Assembly: GCA_003096535.1 (NCBI GenBank)
Contig: QEKJ01000023.1
Coordinates: 1-36,075, forward strand
Reading direction: 5' to 3'
DNA length: 36,075 bases
DNA from: Agathobaculum butyriciproducens
Lineage (GTDB): Bacteria; Bacillota; Clostridia; Oscillospirales; Butyricicoccaceae
Shown in pieces: positions 31,716-36,075 of the stretch (position 1 is the first letter of the stretch; every line of letters begins with the position of its first letter). The translations under genes and the position numbers were made by a program. A model generated the notes under the pieces. It worked only from the letters and a program-made list of their open reading frames with translations. It ran no database searches and was not told the DNA's origin.

Positions 31716-32386
31716 TCGCCCGCTCCGATCTCGTAGCCCTGTCCGATCTTATTGCGAATCGGGTCGTATCCCAGTGCCGCGCGCAGCTTTTTTCGCAGCG
31801 TGGAGATGTGTACGCGGATGGAATTGCTGAAGCTGTCCACGCTGCTGTCCCAAACGTGCTCGATGAGCTCCTCCTGGCTGACCGGCCGCCCGCGATTGAG
31901 CAGCAGATATTCCAGAATGCCGCTCTCCTTGCGCGTGAGCGACAGGGCCTGTCCGTTCGCCGCAGCGGCGCGGCTGCGTGTGTCAAATGTCAGCCCGCCG
32001 CACCGCAGGCACACATCCTGCTGCACAAATCGGCGGCGTGTCAGGCTGCGTACCCGCGCCTCCAGCTCCTCCAGATGGAACGGCTTGGACAGATAATCGT
32101 TCGCACCGGCATCCAGTCCGTCCACCTTGTCGGAAATTTCGCTTCGCGCCGACAGGATGAGCACGCCGGTCTCCTGATCATGCTCCCGCAGGGTACGCAG
32201 CACCGTCATACCGTCCACCTTGGGCAGGTTAAGGTCGAGCAGCACCAGATCGTAGCGCTCCACCGCCAGCAGCTCGAGCGCCGCCTCCCCGTCAACACAG
32301 GTGTCCGCCTCATAACCGGACAGGCGCAGTTTTTTCGCAATATCTTCGCACAGATCACGCTCGTCCTCTATCACCAAAAGCCGCAT
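31712..32386 (-). CDS. OmpR/PhoB-family response regulator
   Basis: 224 residues. Receiver domain with acidic pair E8/D9, phospho-acceptor D51 (LVLLDLNLPKVDG), the Ser/Thr in LILSARS and Lys in YLSKPFHLEELEARV. C-terminal winged helix (LTRKESGILEYLLLNRGRPV, then SFSNSIRVHISTLRKKL). AAAGGAGG lies 7 bases before the ATG at 32384-32386. Its promoter carries a box shared with the divergent operon, so it probably autoregulates. Confidence 0.95.
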   Translation of the reverse strand: MRLLVIEDERDLCEDIAKKLRLSGYEADTCVDGEAALELLAVERYDLVLLDLNLPKVDGMTVLRTLREHDQETGVLILSARSEISDKVDGLDAGANDYLSKPFHLEELEARVRSLTRRRFVQQDVCLRCGGLTFDTRSRAAAANGQALSLTRKESGILEYLLLNRGRPVSQEELIEHVWDSSVDSFSNSIRVHISTLRKKLRAALGYDPIRNKIGQGYEIGAGE

Positions 32387-32417
32387 GAGCTTTCCTCCTT
32401 TGCATTTTCATACCTTT

Positions 32418-32520
32418 ATTATATCAGACAGGGATAAAATTTGTGTTAACGAAATCTGTTGCAAAAAATTTTTGTTTTTTTAGCACCTTAACACAGATTT
32501 TATATCCCGTGCGATATACT
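32418..32520. promoter_or_regulatory. Divergent promoters with mirrored response-regulator boxes
   Basis: TTAACACAAATTTTATCCC on the minus strand (32431-32449) and TTAACACAGATTTTATATCCC-like bases on the plus strand (32488-32508) are arranged back to back. Each lies at nearly the same distance from a -10 (TATAAT at 32418-32423 minus; TATACT at 32515-32520 plus), and each covers a poor -35. This is the layout of an activator that contacts polymerase at both promoters. Confidence 0.65.
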
Positions 32521-32550
32521 GGTGTCAACAACTTCGAAAGGGGCATAACA

Positions 32551-32694
32551 ATGCTGAAGCACAGAACCGCCGCCCAGCTCTTCCTGCTGGCAGTCGGCAT
32601 TGCAATGATCGGGTTCGGCCTGTGGAGAGGCGAAGCCGATACGGTATTATCAAAGGCGATCCGCCTGTGTATGGAGTGTGTTGGGATTGGATAA
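32551..32694 (+). CDS. CD1871A-family CXXC mini membrane protein
   Basis: 47 residues: one hydrophobic helix (AAQLFLLAVGIAMIGFGLWR), then GEADTVLSKAIRLCMECVGIG with a CxxC near the C-terminus. This matches the short CD1871A-type CXXC proteins of Clostridia, which are found next to a NapH-like ferredoxin. GAAAGGGGC precedes the ATG at 32551. Its end overlaps the next gene by 17 bases, so the two are coupled. Confidence 0.75.
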   Translation: MLKHRTAAQLFLLAVGIAMIGFGLWRGEADTVLSKAIRLCMECVGIG

Positions 32695-33577
32695 GAGAAA
32701 TATTCCGGTTTTAGCCCGCTTTCGCGGCTGGATACAGGCAGCAGCGGCTCTGCTGACCAATATCCACCTGCCGAATTTTTTGCAGGGCAAATTATATCAG
32801 GGCGGCGGCAAGGCGGTCTGCGTGCCCGGCCTGAACTGCTATTCCTGTCCCGGCGCGGCGGGCGCGTGCCCGATCGGCGCCTTTCAGGCAGTCGTCGGCT
32901 CGTCGAAGTTCCGGTTTTCGTATTACATCACCGGTATCTTGATCCTGCTCGGCGTGCTGCTCGGACGGTTTATCTGCGGCTTTCTGTGCCCGTTCGGCTG
33001 GTTTCAGGAGCTTCTTCACAAAATCCCCTCGCCTAAGCTGTCCACCAAAAGGCTGAAGCCGCTCCGCTATGTGAAATATGCGGTGCTGCTGATCATGGTG
33101 GTGCTGCTGCCCGTCCTCATCACGAACGAGCTCGGCATGGGCGACCCGTTCTTCTGCAAGTACCTGTGCCCGCAGGGCGTGCTCGAGGGCGCGCTGCCGC
33201 TGGCGGCAGTCAATTCCGGTATTCGTGCCGCGCTCGGCGCACTGTTTACCTGGAAAGCAGCCGTTCTGCTGACCGTTATCGTGTGCAGCGTGCTGTTTTA
33301 CCGTCCATTCTGCAAGTGGCTGTGCCCGCTCGGCGCGTTTTATGCGCTGCTGAACCGCGTTTCACTGTTTCAGATGCAGGTGGATACGCATAAATGCGTA
33401 TCCTGCGGCGCGTGTGCCAAAGCCTGCAAAATGGATGTAGACATCACGAAAAACCCCAATCATGCCGAGTGCATCCGCTGCGGCATGTGCATGAAAGCCT
33501 GCCCGACCGGTGCTATCTGCTACCGCTACGGTCTGGGCGATAAAACCCAAACGACTGACAAAGGAGAAACTATCTAA
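32678..33577 (+). CDS. NapH-like polyferredoxin membrane protein (4Fe-4S)
   Basis: About 299 residues. Four or five membrane segments are interleaved with cysteine motifs: CYSCPGAAGACPIGAFQ near 49, CGFLCPFGWFQ, CKYLCPQGVLE, CKWLCPLGAFYALLNR, then two classical ferredoxin motifs CVSCGACAKACKMDV and CIRCGMCMKACPTGAI. The family (NapH/CcoG/RnfB-like) passes electrons across or along the membrane. The start is uncertain among GTG 32678 and TTG 32681 or 32687; all overlap the preceding gene. It ends in TAATG with the next gene, a one-base overlap. Confidence 0.88.
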   Translation: MLGLDKRNIPVLARFRGWIQAAAALLTNIHLPNFLQGKLYQGGGKAVCVPGLNCYSCPGAAGACPIGAFQAVVGSSKFRFSYYITGILILLGVLLGRFICGFLCPFGWFQELLHKIPSPKLSTKRLKPLRYVKYAVLLIMVVLLPVLITNELGMGDPFFCKYLCPQGVLEGALPLAAVNSGIRAALGALFTWKAAVLLTVIVCSVLFYRPFCKWLCPLGAFYALLNRVSLFQMQVDTHKCVSCGACAKACKMDVDITKNPNHAECIRCGMCMKACPTGAICYRYGLGDKTQTTDKGETI

Positions 33578-34395
33578 TGAAAAAGAATCGACTGATCGCA
33601 TTTGCCCTGTCCGTAAGCCTGCTGCTCGGCGCATCCGCCTGCGGCAAACCGGCAAAAACCGTCTCCGAGCTGATAGCGGAGGAAAACGCCATCCTCGACC
33701 AGCACCAGGAACTGTGGACAACGGCTCTGAATTCGCTTGACAAGGACAATCTGGCGCAGAGCACCCAGAGCACCAACTACGCCGATGTGCTCGATCTTGC
33801 GATTAAAAACGTCAAGGACCAGCTCTCGGACGAGGACTACAAGACGCTGACCGACGATGCCGCCAAGGTCCGCAAGCTGGAGGACCAGCTGCAGGAACTT
33901 CCGCCCGAGGAAGGCACCACCACACCCGCCAGCGACGCGTTCCCCGCTTTCGAGGGCAAAGACCTGGACGGCAACGCTGTGGACAGCAGCTTGTTCGCTG
34001 ACAACGCGTTTACGGTCGTGAATTTCTGGTTCAGCGGCTGCAAGCCGTGCGTGGCTGAACTTGGTGATCTGGACAAGCTGAATCAGACTGTCAAGGCTCA
34101 GGGCGGCGAGGTTATCGGCATCAATACGGAAACGCTCGATGACAATGCGGATGCCATTGCTACCGCTAAACAGATTCTGCAGACCAAGGGGGCATCCTAC
34201 CGCAACATTACCTTTGCATCCGGCAGCGAGGCAGGCAAGTTTGCACTGAACATCATGTCATTCCCGACCACCTATGTTATCGACCGGAACGGAAAAATCG
34301 TCGGTGAGCCGGTACTCGGCGGCATCACGAACGAAAACAGCATGAAGCAGCTGCAGGAGAATATTGACACCGCGATTGCAAACGACGGAAAATAA
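33577..34395 (+). CDS. TlpA/ResA-like thioredoxin lipoprotein
   Basis: 272 residues. Lipoprotein signal MKKNRLIAFALSVSLLLGAS with lipobox Cys at 22, then a helical region (about 25-110) and a thioredoxin-like domain (about 118-268) with the active site C155-KP-C158 in NFWFSGCKPCVAEL and the cis-Pro in MSFPTTYVIDRNG. It would sit outside the membrane and accept or pass electrons at thiols. With the CXXC mini-protein and NapH-like gene it forms one tight operon, so electrons may flow from the ferredoxin protein to this thioredoxin. Confidence 0.93.
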   Translation: MKKNRLIAFALSVSLLLGASACGKPAKTVSELIAEENAILDQHQELWTTALNSLDKDNLAQSTQSTNYADVLDLAIKNVKDQLSDEDYKTLTDDAAKVRKLEDQLQELPPEEGTTTPASDAFPAFEGKDLDGNAVDSSLFADNAFTVVNFWFSGCKPCVAELGDLDKLNQTVKAQGGEVIGINTETLDDNADAIATAKQILQTKGASYRNITFASGSEAGKFALNIMSFPTTYVIDRNGKIVGEPVLGGITNENSMKQLQENIDTAIANDGK

Positions 34396-34599
34396 CACCC
34401 GAGTGTGATTGCCGCGACGGATATATCAATTTCCAGCCGAGCGATAATTTGGAGCAAAGCGTCGTAGATGACGTGGAATACATCAGAAATCATCCGCTGG
34501 CAGCCTCCAATATTCCGATTTACGGTTATATTTTACGATGTAAAAACAGGCAGGCTGATCGAGGTTGAAAAGACAACGGAGATTGGCAGGGCCAAGTAA
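34396..34599 (+). pseudogene. Remnant of a beta-carbonic anhydrase gene, 5'-truncated and frameshifted
   Basis: Reading from the base after the tlpA-like stop gives ...SDNLEQSVVDDVEYIRNHPL and NIPIYGYI, then a one-base slip (an extra T near 34530-34537) and YDVKTGRLIEVEKTTEIGRA ending in TAA at 34597-34599. This is the C-terminal third of a bacterial beta-carbonic anhydrase (VxxDVxxIRxHPL, IPxxGxxxDVxTG). The zinc-binding part is missing. It is a relic, not a gene. Confidence 0.7.
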
Positions 34600-34610
34600 A
34601 CGCCAAAGAG

Positions 34611-34640
34611 AAAAGCCGCAGACTTTCGTCTGCGGCTTTT
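34611..34640. terminator. Strong bidirectional terminator
   Basis: Perfect 13-bp stem AAAAGCCGCAGAC (34611-34623) with GTCTGCGGCTTTT (34628-34640), loop TTTC. It was probably the terminator of the carbonic anhydrase gene and now ends the redox operon. Confidence 0.85.
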
Positions 34641-34783
34641 GCGTGCCTGCGGAACTATCCACGAAGATATGCACAAACCTGTGGATAAATTTGAGGACGG
34701 AACTTTTCCTTGTTTCTCCTATATGGTATACTAAAATTATACAAGCGAAAATCGCAGGAAAAAGAGAAACACGAGGGATAAAC

Positions 34784-35737
34784 ATGGGACTGTTTTCAAA
34801 ACCGGAGGTTGTGATTGCGAAAGAATCCAGCAACGCAAAGGAGTATCTGCGGCAGCTGGAGGAGCTGGCGGAAAAGGCAGCCGGAGAAAACGCGAAAAAA
34901 ATCGCAAAAGAGATTGCCGTGGTGAAAGCCGGTATTATCGGTGAGGATAATATTCTGTTTGAGCTGAAAAACAGCGGTATGGATATGGTTGTGCTGCACG
35001 ATTTGTATATTGAAAGCGTGTCCGGTGCCTCGGCACAGATTGACTTTCTGGTACTAACTCCAAAGATTAACTTTGTGTTGGAGTGCAAAAATCTGTTCGG
35101 CAATATCGAGATCAACAGCAAGGGCGATTTTATCCGCACAATTCGCTGCGGCGGTCGGTACTATAAAGAGGGAATTTATTCGCCGATTACGCAGAATCAG
35201 CGGCATTTGCAGGTGCTCAAGGAACGAAGGAGCGAAAATGACGGCAAAATCCTTGCCGCATGGAAGAATTACTTGTTTAAGGACTTTTTTAGGGGCTTAG
35301 TCGTGCTTGCCAACCCGAAAACTGTTGTCAACGACCGATATGCGAAGAAAGAGGTCAAGGAACAGGTCATTCGGGCAGACCAGTTGATTGAAACGATAAA
35401 ACGGATGAATAAGGCGTCCAAGGAATCGGCTTCTTCCTTGAAAGATTTGAAGGAAATGGGTGAGCGGTATCTGCAGATGCACATTGAAAAGCCAATCACC
35501 TATATCGAAAAATTCAAGCAGGAGGAGCTGGAGGACCAGCCTGCCGCCGAGCAGCCTGCACTTATCGAGCCGGCTAAGCCGGAATTGCCTGAGAAAAACC
35601 GCTGTCCGAAGTGCGGCAAGCCGCTTGTCATGCGGGAGGCCAGACGCGGTGCGCATGTCGGCGAAAAATTCTGGGGCTGCACAGGATTTCCTCAATGTCA
35701 TTTTATAAAGAAAATCGTGAAAACCGAAAACAAATAA
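34784..35737 (+). CDS. NERD-domain protein with a topoisomerase-type zinc finger
   Basis: 317 residues. NERD (nuclease-related) domain at about 50-170: GEDNILFEL, then AQIDFLVLTPKINFVLECKN with D87, E100 and K102 laid out like a PD-(D/E)xK nuclease core. A helical linker follows, and a C-terminal C4 zinc finger of the topoisomerase I type with C274, C277, C299 and C305 (RCPKCGKPLVM, GCTGFPQC). The substrate is unknown; a role in DNA processing or defence is possible. Start: ATG at 34784 with GAGGG ahead; the longer frame runs through the terminator and lacks a ribosome site. Confidence 0.88.
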   Translation: MGLFSKPEVVIAKESSNAKEYLRQLEELAEKAAGENAKKIAKEIAVVKAGIIGEDNILFELKNSGMDMVVLHDLYIESVSGASAQIDFLVLTPKINFVLECKNLFGNIEINSKGDFIRTIRCGGRYYKEGIYSPITQNQRHLQVLKERRSENDGKILAAWKNYLFKDFFRGLVVLANPKTVVNDRYAKKEVKEQVIRADQLIETIKRMNKASKESASSLKDLKEMGERYLQMHIEKPITYIEKFKQEELEDQPAAEQPALIEPAKPELPEKNRCPKCGKPLVMREARRGAHVGEKFWGCTGFPQCHFIKKIVKTENK

Positions 35738-35763
35738 ACAGAAAAGCGGCATGACTTGCATCA

Positions 35764-36075
35764 TGAACTGCACCCCATTTGTTAGACAGTATGGTATACT
35801 ATCTAACAAGTGGGGTGTTTTGCTATGCCAAAAGGAGTACCGAACAAACGATACACAGTGGAATTCAAGAAGCTGGTGATCGAAACCATGCAGGAAGAGA
35901 AATTGAGTTACAGCGAAACCTGCCGACGATTTGATGTAAACAGCAGAGATCAGATCAAATCATGGGAGCGAATCTACCTAGAGGAAGGGCCGGAAGGCTT
36001 TGCCGTTGAACGGCGTGGCCGCAGCAGTAAGGGTCGTCCGCCAAAGCAGTTGCCGAAGCAGGTAGAAGAAGATCT
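35764..36075 (+). mobile_element. Left end of a second IS3-family element (cut by window edge)
   Basis: Begins TGAACTGCACCCC, the partner of the right end at 113-143. An internal palindrome (CACCCCATTTGTTAGA with TCTAACAAGTGGGGTG, 35771-35816) surrounds a TATACT just before orfA. The element is in the same orientation as the fragment at the window start. Confidence 0.85.
35825..36075 (+). CDS. IS3-family transposase OrfA, N-terminal 83 residues
   Basis: From the ATG at 35825: MPKGVPNKRYTVEFKKLVIE, then SYSETCRRFDV, SWERIYLEEGPEGFAVERRG and a basic GRPPK stretch. This is the helix-turn-helix OrfA of the IS3/IS150 group, which makes the OrfAB fusion transposase by frameshifting with OrfB. The window ends before its stop. 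Confidence 0.9.
   Translation, partial: MPKGVPNKRYTVEFKKLVIETMQEEKLSYSETCRRFDVNSRDQIKSWERIYLEEGPEGFAVERRGRSSKGRPPKQLPKQVEED

Overview
The window looks like chromosome from a gut-type anaerobic Firmicute of class Clostridia, perhaps Oscillospirales/Butyricicoccaceae-like (an inference from gene content, not a placement). Supporting signs are strong GGAGG ribosome sites, SLH-domain surface proteins, three GEMM-I (c-di-GMP-I) riboswitches, oxygen-sensitive serine dehydratase, Hcp, and a Mn-dependent CBS/DRTGG pyrophosphatase. Most genes are GC-rich; bases 144-2321 are clearly AT-richer and look acquired.

Layout. 1-143: 3' end of an IS3-family element. 144-1280: remnant of an integrative/conjugative element (sigma-70-region-4-like gene with its 5' end replaced by the IS, a small HTH gene, then a non-coding zone rich in hairpins, 12-mer iterons and direct/inverted repeats). 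1386-2321: winged-helix + nucleoside-deoxyribosyltransferase/TIR-like protein, a candidate defence or signalling effector with two good start sites. 2326-4222: complete IS1182-like element placed exactly at that gene's stop codon. 4322-9103, all minus strand: pyrophosphatase, L-2-amino-thiazoline-4-carboxylate hydrolase, compact flavodoxin, Hcp. 9460-11122: mgtE behind a long leader carrying a 30-codon ORF and mutually exclusive hairpins ending in a terminator. 11182-11691: decayed sortase-substrate fragment. 11735-15760: LysR regulator divergent from a serine-type symporter and sdaAB-sdaAA (serine uptake to pyruvate). 15919-18515: membrane protein of unknown role and CstA. 18774-23392: two secreted proteins (SLH beta-helix protein; transglutaminase-like protein), each behind GEMM-I riboswitches, in tandem for the first. 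23597-30433: SLH protein with an aerolysin-like domain, a DUF2442 protein, and a MalT/LuxR-like ATPase regulator. 30564-34395: two-component system divergent from a three-gene redox operon (CXXC mini-protein, NapH-like ferredoxin, TlpA-like lipoprotein), with matching boxes in both promoters. 34396-34599: broken carbonic anhydrase tail. 34784-35737: NERD/zinc-finger protein. 35764-36075: 5' end of a second IS3-family copy in the same orientation as the first.

How it fits together. Serine import, deamination to pyruvate and pyruvate/peptide transport by CstA sit side by side. Surface remodelling (SLH proteins, transglutaminase) is tied to c-di-GMP. The strongest candidates for something undescribed are the mgtE leader (1), the aerolysin-like SLH protein (2), the wHTH-NDT-like effector on the mobile remnant (3), and the mirrored response-regulator boxes feeding the small redox operon (4). 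All functions are read from sequence by eye; no database search was possible.
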